This document shows, piece after piece, positions 8,141 through 16,587 of a DNA stretch of 64,000 nt. The notes beneath the pieces were generated by a model. That model was not told the DNA's origin. It was given only the letters and a program-made list of their open reading frames with translations, and ran no database searches. The position numbers were made by a program, and so were the translations under genes. The first letter of the stretch is position 1, and each line of letters starts with the position of its first letter. Source of the DNA: Roseateles depolymerans (GTDB taxonomy: Bacteria; Pseudomonadota; Gammaproteobacteria; Burkholderiales; Burkholderiaceae_C); contig NZ_QUMT01000003.1 in assembly GCF_003387155.1 (NCBI RefSeq), positions 248,001 to 312,000 of the forward strand. Direction: 5' to 3'.

Positions 8141-8275
8141 CATGCGATAGCGCTACCCCGCGAGGCCGTTTGAGAGACCCGCATGGAGTCTAGGCCGGTA
8201 GCCCGCACCAGTTGTCTCCTCCACCGCCTCCATGGTGGATTCAGCCCAAGGCCCCCAAGGCCTTGGGCTTTTTTT
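8141..8275 (+). ncRNA. Candidate small RNA or terminated leader upstream of ilvA
   Basis: A predicted transcript of about 135 nt runs from the promoter at 8105-8134 to a very strong terminator. No convincing open reading frame with a ribosome-binding site lies in it. Near its middle are two pyrimidine-rich segments (CTCCTCC and CGCCTCC) that could act as anti-Shine-Dalgarno seeds in an sRNA. Alternatively it is the prematurely terminated leader of ilvA, which begins 220 bp past the terminator. No known RNA family was recognised, so both roles are inference. Confidence 0.4.
8243..8275 (+). terminator. Strong Rho-independent terminator upstream of ilvA
   Basis: A perfect 10-bp stem, AGCCCAAGGC / GCCTTGGGCT, with a 7-base loop is followed directly by seven T residues on the plus strand. 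No plus-strand protein gene ends before it (coq7 ends more than 700 bp away and OsmC is on the other strand). It therefore most likely ends a non-coding transcript or attenuates ilvA. Confidence 0.85.
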
Positions 8276-8495
8276 CTGCCCGTCGCGGATTGACGGTCGG
8301 CAACGGAGACCACCCGTCAGCGACCTTAAGCCGGGGACGCAGTGTCAGCCCCCGCCGCCACGCTGCGCCCCCGTGGCAACCCGCGCTCCTTCAATCGCGA
8401 ACGCTGTGATCGCCCCCAGGGCCGTTCCGCGCAAGGCTAGGGGCAAACCCCAAAGTATCATCACCGGCCGCTTTCTGCGGCATGGAGGGAATTCA

Positions 8496-10094
8496 ATGGC
8501 CGGCCCACGGCGCGCCCCGCGCAAGTCCACATCCACACACACCGCTGTGCAAGCGACCGGGCGTCATCCTGCGTTATTGCCCGCCGACCAGAGCTATCTC
8601 CAGCGAATTTTGAATGCGCGGGTATATGAGGTCGCGCAGGAAACCTCCCTCGATTTCGCGCGCGATCTCTCCAAGCGCATTAACAACAAGGTCTGGCTCA
8701 AACGCGAAGACCAGCAGCCGGTATTCAGTTTCAAGCTGCGCGGCGCCTATAACAAGATGGCGCAACTGTCGGCGGAGCAATTGAGCCGCGGCGTGATCTG
8801 CGCATCGGCGGGAAACCATGCGCAAGGGGTGGCACTATCCGCGCGCAAACTCGGCTGCCGTGCCGTGATCGTCATGCCGGTGACCACGCCGCGGGTGAAA
8901 GTCGATGCGGTGCAGGCGCTGGGCGGCGAGGTGGTGCAGGTGGGCGAATCCTTCACCGACGCTTATCAGCATGCGCTGGAACTCGAGCGCGAGCAAAGCC
9001 TGACCTTTGTCCACCCGTTTGACGACCCCGACGTCATTGCCGGCCAGGGCACCATCGCCATGGAAGTGCTGCGCCAGCATCCCGGCCCCATCGACGCCAT
9101 CTTCTGCGCCATCGGCGGCGGCGGCCTGATTTCCGGGGTGGCGGCCTACATCAAGGCCGTGCGGCCGGAGATCAAGGTGATCGGCGTGCAAACGCGCGAT
9201 TCGGACGCCATGGTCCGCTCCATCCAGGCGGGCAAGCGGGTGACGCTCCACGACGTGGGCCTGTTCTCCGACGGCACGGCCGTGAAGCTGGTGGGCGAGG
9301 AAACGTTCCGCGTCTGCCGCGAACTGGTGGATGACTATGTCGTGGTGGATACCGACGCGGTCTGCGCCGCGATCAAGGATGTGTTCGTGGACACGCGCAG
9401 CATCCTGGAGCCGGCCGGCGGCCTGGGCGTGGCGGCCATCAAGCAATATGCGGCAGAAAAAGGCCTGAAGGGCCAGACCTACATCGCCATCACCTGTGGC
9501 GCCAACATGAACTTCGACCGGCTGCGGTTTGTCGCGGAGCGGGCCGAGGTGGGCGAGCACCGAGAGGCGCTGTTTGCCGTCACCATTCCGGAGGAGCGGG
9601 GCAGCTTCCGGCGCTTTTGCGAATTGATCGGCCCACGCAGCGTCACCGAGTTCAATTACCGCATCTCCGACACGCAGGAAGCCCATGTCTTCGTCGGCCT
9701 GAGCATCAGCCGCCGCGAGGAAGCCGACAAGCTGGCCCGCCAGTTCGAGAAACACCGCTTCCCCACCGTCAACCTGACCGACGATGAATTGGCCAAGCAG
9801 CATGTGCGGCACATGGTGGGCGGTCGGACCGAGCTAGCCGACAACGAGCGCCTGTTCCGATTCGTCTTCCCGGAACGGCCGGGGGCCTTGATGCGATTCC
9901 TGTCGAATCTGCATCCAGACTGGAACATCAGCCTCTTCCACTACCGCAACCAGGGGGCTGATTACGGGCGCATCCTCGTCGGGCTGCAGGTCCCGCGGGG
10001 AGATGCCAAGGCGTTCAAGGCCTTTCTGGAGCAGCTCAACTATCCCTGCACCGAGGAAACGGACAACCCGGTGTACCGCCTCTTCCTGCGCTGA
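8496..10094 (+). CDS. ilvA: Threonine ammonia-lyase, biosynthetic (IlvA)
   Basis: This PLP enzyme converts threonine to 2-oxobutanoate, the first committed step to isoleucine. The start at 8496 is set by a GGAGGG site six bases upstream and gives 532 residues. The PLP lysine is K80 in FSFKLRGAYNKM. The catalytic domain carries ASAGNHAQGVALSAR and the phosphate-binding AIGGGGLISG. Two C-terminal ACT-like regulatory domains (about residues 360-440 and 450-530, the second with FRFVFPERPGALMRFLSNL) mark it as the long, isoleucine-inhibited form. Transcriptional control may involve the terminator at 8243-8275. It is transcribed toward the cobT-like gene, with a 191-bp gap. Confidence 0.97.
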   Translation: MAGPRRAPRKSTSTHTAVQATGRHPALLPADQSYLQRILNARVYEVAQETSLDFARDLSKRINNKVWLKREDQQPVFSFKLRGAYNKMAQLSAEQLSRGVICASAGNHAQGVALSARKLGCRAVIVMPVTTPRVKVDAVQALGGEVVQVGESFTDAYQHALELEREQSLTFVHPFDDPDVIAGQGTIAMEVLRQHPGPIDAIFCAIGGGGLISGVAAYIKAVRPEIKVIGVQTRDSDAMVRSIQAGKRVTLHDVGLFSDGTAVKLVGEETFRVCRELVDDYVVVDTDAVCAAIKDVFVDTRSILEPAGGLGVAAIKQYAAEKGLKGQTYIAITCGANMNFDRLRFVAERAEVGEHREALFAVTIPEERGSFRRFCELIGPRSVTEFNYRISDTQEAHVFVGLSISRREEADKLARQFEKHRFPTVNLTDDELAKQHVRHMVGGRTELADNERLFRFVFPERPGALMRFLSNLHPDWNISLFHYRNQGADYGRILVGLQVPRGDAKAFKAFLEQLNYPCTEETDNPVYRLFLR

Positions 10095-10285
10095 GGCAAG
10101 GGGCCAGCGTCGGCTGGCCACGACGCAAGTGAGCGCTATCCGCACAGCTTGCCCCCGGTCCAGGTGGCCTGGGGCATTTGCGGATCGAGGGACTGTGTGC
10201 GTCACCACACAATGGGAGCCGGGCATCCTCCCCGGGCGCGCGGCCTCGACCGTGTTGCGCGCCGCCCCGCTGTGCGTCGTTCCCC

Positions 10286-11371
10286 ATGTCCATCCATCAG
10301 TCCCTGATCAGCCCCACCCTCAATCCGGAGCTGGAGCGCACGCTGCGCGCCCGCCTGGATCAGCGCAGCGCCATTGCCGGCCGACTGGGCGAGCTGGAAC
10401 CGCTGGCGGTACGGCTGGGCCTGATCCAGAACACGCTGACCCCGGAGCTGGACATCCCGACGCTGATGCTGTTTGCCGGCGACCATGGTCTGGCCGTGGA
10501 TGGCATCAAGCTACCCAATGGCCGCAGCACGCGCGAGCAGGCGCTGCTGGCGCTGCAGCACCGCCTGCCGTCCACGGTGTTTGCCAACAACCAGGGCATG
10601 CATGTGACGGTAGTGGACTGCGGCATTGCCGAACCGCTGAGCCCGCAGCGCGGCCTGCTGGCACGCAAGATCGCCCACGGCACCCGCAACTGCCGGGTCG
10701 GCCCGGCCATGACGCTGGAACAGGCCCATGCGGGCGTGCGGGTGGGCATGGAGATTTCCGACAACCTGTCCAGCAATGTGCTGGCCTGCGCCGGCCTGGG
10801 CCAGGGCTCGATGGAAGCGGCCGCGCTGGTGCTGTCCCGCCTGACGGACCTGCCGGTGCGGGACTTCGTGATCTCCGGCCCCGACATGCCGCAGGACGAC
10901 CTGACCCATCTGCTGATCGTGCTGCAGAGTGCGCAGGCGCGGCACCGCGACGTTGAAGAACCGATGGCCGTACTGGCCGCCTTTGGCGGTCATGAACTGG
11001 CGGTGATGGTGGGCGCCATGCTGGTGGCGGCGAGCAAGCGGCAGCTGATCCTGGTGGACGGGATGGCCGCCTGCGCAGCGCTCAAGGTGGCGTCGATGAT
11101 TGCCCCGCCGGTGACCGACTACGCCGTGTTCTGCCGCAGCACCCTCCATCGCGGCCTGGATGAATCCCTGGCGCTGTTCCATGCCACCGCTTTGCTGGAG
11201 CTGGGCATGGACTGCAGCGACGGCACTGGCGCTCCCCTGGCCTGGCCGATGATCCGCTGCGCCGCCGCGCTGCTGACCGAGGTGCAGGACATTCCGGACG
11301 GACCCATCCACAGCCGGCCGACCGACCTTCACAATGGCGCCAGCCTGCTGGGCACTTTGCGAAAGAATTGA
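10286..11371 (+). CDS. CobT-like protein (nicotinate-nucleotide:DMB phosphoribosyltransferase family) with altered active site
   Basis: A 361-residue protein with the CobT fold: a GDHGLAVDG segment matching the family's ADHGV motif, GVRVGMEISDNLSSNVLA in the central helix region, and a conserved C-terminal block with GTGAPLAWPMIRCAAALL. True CobT attaches the lower ligand base in cobalamin assembly, using two glutamates. In this protein the GE(L/M)G(I/M)xNTT motif is replaced by AGLGQGSME, and the second glutamate (in GEGSGA) is Asp, in SDGTGA. No other cobalamin gene is nearby. It may be a divergent phosphoribosyltransferase or have lost base activation. The start at 10286 gives MSIHQSLISP. 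An earlier in-frame start would add 36 residues without family similarity. Confidence 0.75.
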   Translation: MSIHQSLISPTLNPELERTLRARLDQRSAIAGRLGELEPLAVRLGLIQNTLTPELDIPTLMLFAGDHGLAVDGIKLPNGRSTREQALLALQHRLPSTVFANNQGMHVTVVDCGIAEPLSPQRGLLARKIAHGTRNCRVGPAMTLEQAHAGVRVGMEISDNLSSNVLACAGLGQGSMEAAALVLSRLTDLPVRDFVISGPDMPQDDLTHLLIVLQSAQARHRDVEEPMAVLAAFGGHELAVMVGAMLVAASKRQLILVDGMAACAALKVASMIAPPVTDYAVFCRSTLHRGLDESLALFHATALLELGMDCSDGTGAPLAWPMIRCAAALLTEVQDIPDGPIHSRPTDLHNGASLLGTLRKN

Positions 11372-11398
11372 AACGGGGCGTGTCAGTCGCGCTGCAGC

Positions 11399-11461
11399 GC
11401 CCTATTCGCCCTATTCGCCCTGTTCGCCCTGTTCGCCCTATTAGCCCTATTCGCCCTATTG
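11399..11461. repeat. 9-bp tandem repeat (GCCCTATTC type) x7
   Basis: Seven consecutive 9-mers (GCCCTATTC, with G/A and C/A/G variants) fill the gap between the convergent cobT-like and gspC genes. On the minus strand the unit reads GAATAGGGC. The gspC stop codon TAG is inside the first minus-strand unit, and each further copy carries an in-frame TAG or TAA. It may have spread from the stop region by slippage. Confidence 0.92.
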
Positions 11462-12082
11462 ATTCACCACGTTGTCAGGCGGCGGCTGCATCGCATTGGT
11501 GGGCAAGGCGCCGCCGATGTTCGTCAGCGGCGAGCCGCCTCCGTTCATCGGCACGCTGCCGGGCGGTGCGTTGAGCGAGATGCCCTGTTGGTTCGGCGGC
11601 AGCGCCCCGGCCGGCGGCAGGGTCGGCACAACGGGCGGCGCGTCCATCACAGGCATGGGCGATGCGCCCGGCACTGGCGTCAACGCCAGACGGATGGACA
11701 CCGCATTGTTGCGTCCCAGGCCCACTTCCCGGCGGCTGACCTCCAGCAGCTGGATGTCGCCATCCACCACCTGACCGACCCGGAACGGACGGGCAAACCC
11801 GCCGCTGACCGCAATCAGGGCCACACCTTCCCCGGTGGCCTGACCCGTGGACGGCGCCACCACGCCCAGCAACTGGTAGCGGGATGAGGCCGATTCCACC
11901 GGCGCGGCGGACGGGGACTCCTGGGTGAAAACCCGGGTCCAGTCCCCCACCGTCGAAGAAGCCACGGCCGGCAAGACCTGCCCCGGCGCCGCGGGACCGC
12001 GGGCCATGAGCGTCAGCGACCAATAGGCCAGGCTGGCCGCCATCAGCGCCCAGATCACGAAGCTTAACCAACGTGCATGCAT
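11456..12082 (-). CDS. gspC: Type II secretion system protein GspC
   Basis: This inner-membrane component links the cytoplasmic platform to the secretin GspD through its periplasmic HR domain. The start at 12082 gives MHARWLSFVIWALMAASLAYW, a single N-terminal anchor as expected, and a 208-residue protein. The HR-type core (about residues 60-145) contains YQLLGVVAPSTGQATGEGVALI and the FRVGQVVDGDIQLLEVSRREV stretch. No PDZ or coiled-coil domain follows. Instead there is a Pro/Gly/Asn-rich tail, so this is the short class of GspC. It is divergent from gspG with 64 bp between starts, which must hold both promoters. Confidence 0.9.
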   Translation of the reverse strand: MHARWLSFVIWALMAASLAYWSLTLMARGPAAPGQVLPAVASSTVGDWTRVFTQESPSAAPVESASSRYQLLGVVAPSTGQATGEGVALIAVSGGFARPFRVGQVVDGDIQLLEVSRREVGLGRNNAVSIRLALTPVPGASPMPVMDAPPVVPTLPPAGALPPNQQGISLNAPPGSVPMNGGGSPLTNIGGALPTNAMQPPPDNVVNQ

Positions 12083-12146
12083 GTGCCGATTATGATGGAA
12101 CGCAAGAGGCTGCAGACGGGCAGCCCAGCCCCAGGATTGCAAAACC

Positions 12147-12581
12147 ATGCAACGCAAGATGACTTCCCGCCGCGCCAGCCGCGGTTTCACCCTGATCGAA
12201 CTGATCGTGGCCATCACCATCGTGGCCGTGATGGGCGCCGTGGTGGTGCCCGCCGTGATGAATCACGTGGCCGATGCCCGGCGTACCGCCGCCAAGCAGG
12301 ACGTCACCACGCTGATGCAGGCGCTCAAGCTTTACAAGATGGACAACGGACGCTTCCCCAGCGGCGACCAGGGCCTCAATGCCCTGGTCAGCAAGCCCAC
12401 CAGCGGCACCGTGCCGGGCAACTGGAAGGTCTACATCGAGAAGCTGCCCAAGGATCCCTGGGGCAACCCCTATCAATATGACAACCCCGGCCTGAAGGGC
12501 GAGGTCGATGTCTACAGCCTGGGTGCCGACGGCAAGCCGGGCGGCGAAGGCAACGACGCCGACATCGGCTCCTGGGAGTAA
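12147..12581 (+). CDS. gspG: Type II secretion system major pseudopilin GspG
   Basis: The main subunit of the periplasmic pseudopilus that pushes substrates through the secretin. The prepilin cleavage motif is RGFTLIELIVAIT (cleavage after Gly13, Glu at +5), followed by a hydrophobic helix. Typical GspG elements follow: KQDVTTLMQALKLYKMDNGR, PSGDQGLNAL, and the C-terminal calcium-binding loop DVYSLGADGKPGGEGNDADIGSW (partly shown by SLGADGKPGG and DIGSW). Its 144 residues match the family. It opens the gspG-H-I-J-K-L-M-N-D-E-F run. Confidence 0.98.
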   Translation: MQRKMTSRRASRGFTLIELIVAITIVAVMGAVVVPAVMNHVADARRTAAKQDVTTLMQALKLYKMDNGRFPSGDQGLNALVSKPTSGTVPGNWKVYIEKLPKDPWGNPYQYDNPGLKGEVDVYSLGADGKPGGEGNDADIGSWE

Positions 12582-12627
12582 TCCGGCCCTCGGGCCCTGC
12601 GCCGACCGCACTCATGCACAAGCGACC

Positions 12628-13086
12628 ATGAACCTCCGCCGCAGTCGCGGCTTCACGCTGATCGAACTGCTGGTCGCCATCACCATCATTGCGGTGGCCA
12701 GCGCCACCGTGGTGGTGGCACTGCGCAATACCGGCGGTGCCGATCTGGAGCGGGAAGCGCTGCATCTGGCCAGCGTGCTGGAAATGGCACGGGCAGAGGC
12801 GCGTGCGGCGTCGCTGGAAGTCACCTGGCAGCCGGACCAAGGGCGCTTCCGGTTCAGCGGACTGCCGCAGGACCTGGTGACCCGGCTGAAGCTGGACCGT
12901 GGATGGATGGGCGAAGAACCGTCGGTCACCATCCGGGGGCAGACGGATGCCAACGGCCGGGTCCGGCTGGGACCGGAGCCCATCATTGGCGCCCAGCACA
13001 TCGTGCTGACCCGCGGCGAGGCCCACATCACTCTGGGCACCGACGGCCTGCGCCCCTTCACCATCGAGCGGGAGACGCCCCCATGA
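12628..13086 (+). CDS. gspH: Type II secretion system minor pseudopilin GspH
   Basis: A minor pseudopilin thought to sit near the pseudopilus tip. It has a short leader and the cleavage motif SRGFTLIELLVAIT, then a hydrophobic helix and a beta-rich C-terminal domain (152 aa in total). The ATG at 12628 was chosen because it places the processing Gly nine residues from the start. It begins 46 bp after gspG and its stop overlaps the gspI start (ATGA), implying translational coupling. Confidence 0.94.
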   Translation: MNLRRSRGFTLIELLVAITIIAVASATVVVALRNTGGADLEREALHLASVLEMARAEARAASLEVTWQPDQGRFRFSGLPQDLVTRLKLDRGWMGEEPSVTIRGQTDANGRVRLGPEPIIGAQHIVLTRGEAHITLGTDGLRPFTIERETPP

Positions 13087-13487
13087 GCCGGACCCGTGCA
13101 GCGACCGGTGGGCTCAACCGGGGCCCGAGCCGCCCTGCCGGCGGCTTCACGCTCATCGAAGTGCTGGTCGCCCTGACCATCGTGGGCCTGTGCCTGGCCG
13201 CCGGGATGCGGGCGGCGGGCACCATGACCAACAATGCGCAGCGGCTGTCGCTCAACAACATGGCCCAGTGGTGCGCTGAAAACGAGCTGACCGAGATGCG
13301 GCTCAATGCAGCCTTCCCCGGCACCGGCACCACCGAGTTCTCCTGCACCCAGCTGGGCCGCACCTTCACCGGCAAGACGGAGGTGGCCACCACGGCCAAT
13401 CCGAATTTCCGGCGCGTGGAACTGCGGGTGTTCAACGACGATGGCCAGGCCCTGCTCAGCATCACGACCGTGGTGGGGAGGTATTGA
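13083..13487 (+). CDS. gspI: Type II secretion system minor pseudopilin GspI
   Basis: A minor pseudopilin that forms the tip complex with GspJ and GspK. A 21-residue Arg/Gly/Pro-rich leader precedes GGFTLIEVLVALTIVGL. The mature domain contains the GspI-typical WCAENELTEMRL segment near residue 60. It is 134 residues long and overlaps gspH by ATGA and gspJ by a single base of TGATG. Confidence 0.95.
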   Translation: MSRTRAATGGLNRGPSRPAGGFTLIEVLVALTIVGLCLAAGMRAAGTMTNNAQRLSLNNMAQWCAENELTEMRLNAAFPGTGTTEFSCTQLGRTFTGKTEVATTANPNFRRVELRVFNDDGQALLSITTVVGRY

Positions 13488-14098
13488 TGACCCGCCCGAG
13501 CGCTCGCGGTTTCACCCTGATCGAGGTGCTGGTGGCGCTGGTCATCATGGCCATGATGAGCGTCATGGCCTGGCGGGCCGTCTCCACGCTCAGCACCACG
13601 CGAGATGCCACCGAAGCCCACATGGACAGTGCCGAAACCATCGGCACCCTGGTGCGGCAGTGGGAACTGGACCTGCGAGAAGTGCAGGACAGCAAGCAGG
13701 TCACCGCCCTGAGCTTCGACGGCGCCACCCTGCGCCTGACACGCCGCACCACCAAGGGCCTGCAGATGGTGTCCTGGCAGATCCGCGACGGCCGGCTCAC
13801 GCGCTGGGCCTCACAGCCGGCCACCACCATCAGCGGCTTGCAGGACGCCTGGTTCCGCAGCCAGCAGCTCAGTCCGCAGGATCTGCGCGACAGCCCCGGC
13901 ATCAGCGGCGTGCAGGGCTGGCAGATGTATTTCTTCCGAAACAATGCCTGGAGCAACGCGCAGTCCAGTGGCGACCAGGACGATGCCGTGACCAAGACCG
14001 TGCCCAGCGGCGTGCGCATGAAAGTGCAATTCGCCGGGGGCGGCTATAACGGCGAGCTGACCCGTGAAGTGATCGTGCCGGCCGGAGGCTCGCGTTGA
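13487..14098 (+). CDS. gspJ: Type II secretion system minor pseudopilin GspJ
   Basis: A tip-complex pseudopilin. The cleavage motif ARGFTLIEVLVALVIMAMM lies immediately after a seven-residue leader. Family features downstream are WELDLREVQDS, LTRRTTKGLQMVSW and the C-terminal VPSGVRMKVQF stretch. I use the ATG at 13487, which overlaps the gspI TGA. A TTG three bases upstream is also in frame. It is 203 residues and couples to gspK through a TTGA overlap. Confidence 0.95.
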   Translation: MTRPSARGFTLIEVLVALVIMAMMSVMAWRAVSTLSTTRDATEAHMDSAETIGTLVRQWELDLREVQDSKQVTALSFDGATLRLTRRTTKGLQMVSWQIRDGRLTRWASQPATTISGLQDAWFRSQQLSPQDLRDSPGISGVQGWQMYFFRNNAWSNAQSSGDQDDAVTKTVPSGVRMKVQFAGGGYNGELTREVIVPAGGSR

Positions 14099-15150
14099 GG
14101 CACGGTCACCGTCCCCGCGGCGCGGCGCTGCTGACGGCGCTGCTGATCGTCACCTTGGTCACGACGCTGGCCGCGGCCATGCTGTGGCGGCAGGCGCGCA
14201 GCATCCAGATCGAATCCGCCGAACGGGGTCGCGCGCAGTCGGACTGGGTGCTGCAGGGCGCGCTGGACTGGGCCCGGCTGATCCTGCGCGAGGACACCCG
14301 TGCCAACCGCAATGCCGGGGCGGATGCCGTGGACTACAACGGCGAAGTCTGGGCGGTGCCGCTGGCGGAAGCCAAACTCGCCAGCTTCCTCTCCACGGAC
14401 GACAACCACTCTGCCGAGGGCGGCCCCGAGGCCTTTCTCTCCGGTCGCATCGAAGACGCGCAGGGCAAGTTCAATCTCTACAACCTGATTCCGCGGGAGA
14501 CCGTCAATCCGCCGGTCCAGCTGTCCATCGCACGGCGGCTGTTCCAGGCGGCTGGCCTGAATGCGAGCCTGGCTGACGATGTGCAAAAACGCCTGCGCCA
14601 GGCTTTCCCTCAGCCCCAGGCGGAAGGCAATGCCAACGGCTCGTCCGGAAATGGCACCGATAACGGCAATGTCGCCACAGATGCCAACGCGCCGGTCCTG
14701 CCCATCCGCATCGAGCAACTGGGTTGGCTCAATCTCACGACGGACCAGGTGGAGCGGCTCAAGCCCTACGTCACGCTGCTCCCGCCCAGCTCGACCAATG
14801 CCAAGGTGGTCACGCCCACCATGATCAACATCAACACCGCCCCCCGCGAAGTGATTGCCGCCCTGGACCCTCGCATGGACTTGGGCGTGGCCGACCGCAT
14901 CGTGCGCGCCCGTGAAGCCAAGGGCATCACCAGCAAGCAATTGCCGTCCTACCTGCCCCAGGGGGTCACACTGGAAGGGCTGGTGCAACCGACCAGCGAC
15001 TACTTCATCGTCACCGGCCAGTTGCGGCTGGACGACCGCCTGGTCACCATGCGGTCCCTGGTCTGGCGCAGCAACGACTACACCACCCGTGTGCTGGACC
15101 GCCAGTACGTCCAACAATCCACCGCTCTGATGGCGGGGCAAGGCCGATAG
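14095..15150 (+). CDS. gspK: Type II secretion system minor pseudopilin GspK (TTG start)
   Basis: This large pseudopilin caps the pseudopilus. The reading frame starts at a TTG that overlaps the gspJ TGA and has a GGAGG site eight bases upstream, which decides the unusual start. The leader MRHGHRPRG leads into AALLTALLIVTLVTTLAAAM, where the +5 Glu of other pseudopilins is absent, as expected for GspK. The domain has the FNLYNLI motif, and the region around residues 240-330 carries ININTAPREVIAAL and ADRIVRAREAKG, the helix-hairpin-helix-like SAM region of GspK. It is 351 residues and ends the first co-transcribed block, with a 168-bp gap before gspL. Confidence 0.95.
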   Translation: MRHGHRPRGAALLTALLIVTLVTTLAAAMLWRQARSIQIESAERGRAQSDWVLQGALDWARLILREDTRANRNAGADAVDYNGEVWAVPLAEAKLASFLSTDDNHSAEGGPEAFLSGRIEDAQGKFNLYNLIPRETVNPPVQLSIARRLFQAAGLNASLADDVQKRLRQAFPQPQAEGNANGSSGNGTDNGNVATDANAPVLPIRIEQLGWLNLTTDQVERLKPYVTLLPPSSTNAKVVTPTMININTAPREVIAALDPRMDLGVADRIVRAREAKGITSKQLPSYLPQGVTLEGLVQPTSDYFIVTGQLRLDDRLVTMRSLVWRSNDYTTRVLDRQYVQQSTALMAGQGR

Positions 15151-15318
15151 TCCCGCATAGTCCCCTTCTGTCACGATTCGTCACCCGCTGCTGCGGCCCT
15201 GCCCCCCAACCTGCCTCAGACTTGCGCACCCTGACAATGTCGACAGGGTCGCCTAGGGGCTTGTGCGGAGGCTTTGCCGCCGTTCTGTCGCGCAAGCCCT
15301 CCTAGAATCCGCCTTCTC

Positions 15319-16587
15319 ATGAGTACCCTGCTCATCCTGCTGCCTGAAGCGCCGCCCGCGGCGACAGGCACCCAAGATTACGAATTCTGGTTCAGCCCCG
15401 ATGCCCAGGCGCCCGTCCGGGCGGGAGGGCGGGGCGAACGCGCCCCTCTGGACACCATGCCCAAGGCGGACCGGGTGTTTGCCCTGCTGCCGGATGCCGC
15501 CGTGAGCTGGCACACGGTGCGCCTGCCGCTGGCCCTGCGCGGTCCGAAGCTGCGCAGCGCCCTGTCCGGCGTGCTGGAAGAGTCCCTGCTGGACGATCCC
15601 GAACGGCTGCACCTGGCGGTGATGGATGTGGACAAGGGCCTGCCCGGCCTGGCTGAAGACGTGGACCATCCGGAAACCCGGCTGGAAGACGGCGAAAACC
15701 CGCCCCGCTGGGTGGCGGCGGTTGCCCGTGAACCGCTCAAGGCGCACCTGGCGGCCATCCAGTCGGCGGGCCTGCTGCTGGAAGCGGTGTATCCGCTGTC
15801 CTGGCCGGACGGCCGGCTCGGCGGTCATGTGGACCAGGGCGCCGACGGCCAGCCCCGCCTGCGCGCCTGGTCGCCGCCGGGCATTGCCACCTTTCCCATG
15901 ACCAGCGCCGGCGTGCGCACCTGGCTGGGCGAGAGCTGGTGGACGCAGGCCAAGGTCAGCGCCGCACCGGCTGTCTCCGCCGAAGCCGAGCGGCTGCTCG
16001 GCCGGCCGGTGGACGTGCTCAATGACACCGAACGCGCCTGGGCCGCCCTTCAGGCCCCGGTGAACCTGCTGCAGTTCGAGCTCACCCCGCGCCAGCGTGG
16101 CTGGCAGCGGGTCTACCGCGCCTGGCAGGTGCTGCAGGGGCCGGAGTGGCGTCCCTTCCGCTGGGGGGTGGTGGCGCTGGTGGTGGTACAGGTCATCGGC
16201 GTCAATGTCATGGCCTTCCAGCAGCGCCGCGCCATCGACAGCCGCCGGGCCGAGCAGGAACAGCTGCTGCGCCAGGCCTTCCCGCAGATCCGCACCGTGC
16301 GGGACGCACCCGCCCAAATGCAGCGGGAACTGGACCTGGCCCGCGCGCGTGCCGGCCAGATCGGCCCCGGCGACCTGGAAGACCTGCTGGGTGCGGTCGC
16401 CCGCGCCATGCCGGCCGGTCAACCGCCGCTGCAGGGCCTGCGCTTCGAATCCAACCGCCTGCTGCTGACCGGCCTGCCCGCGCCGGTGCGTGAGCAGGTC
16501 CGAGACCGTCTCTTCCAGAACCCTGCCCTGCGGGTCAGCGACGAAGGGGATGCCCTCCAATTGAGCCTGCGCCCGACGACACGATGA
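15319..16587 (+). CDS. gspL: Type II secretion system protein GspL
   Basis: An inner-membrane platform protein that recruits the ATPase GspE through a cytoplasmic actin-like domain. The cytoplasmic part (residues 1 to about 285) has HTVRLPLALRGPKLRSAL and ALLPDAAVSW. One membrane helix (about residues 287-305, WGVVALVVVQVIGVNVMAF) is followed by a periplasmic ferredoxin-like domain with RQAFPQIRTVRDAPAQMQRE. The start at 15319 gives MSTLLILLPEAPP and 422 residues. It overlaps gspM by ATGA. The 168-bp region before it may carry a separate promoter. Confidence 0.93.
   Translation: MSTLLILLPEAPPAATGTQDYEFWFSPDAQAPVRAGGRGERAPLDTMPKADRVFALLPDAAVSWHTVRLPLALRGPKLRSALSGVLEESLLDDPERLHLAVMDVDKGLPGLAEDVDHPETRLEDGENPPRWVAAVAREPLKAHLAAIQSAGLLLEAVYPLSWPDGRLGGHVDQGADGQPRLRAWSPPGIATFPMTSAGVRTWLGESWWTQAKVSAAPAVSAEAERLLGRPVDVLNDTERAWAALQAPVNLLQFELTPRQRGWQRVYRAWQVLQGPEWRPFRWGVVALVVVQVIGVNVMAFQQRRAIDSRRAEQEQLLRQAFPQIRTVRDAPAQMQRELDLARARAGQIGPGDLEDLLGAVARAMPAGQPPLQGLRFESNRLLLTGLPAPVREQVRDRLFQNPALRVSDEGDALQLSLRPTTR

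Noticed and set aside
8141-8275. tRNA gene in the region upstream of ilvA
   Set aside because: No cloverleaf, T-loop consensus or CCA end could be found.
8183-8293. Small open frame through the terminator upstream of ilvA as a branched-chain leader peptide
   Set aside because: It has only scattered Leu codons, no Ile/Val run and no ribosome-binding site, and it continues through the terminator stem, so it does not behave like an attenuator leader.
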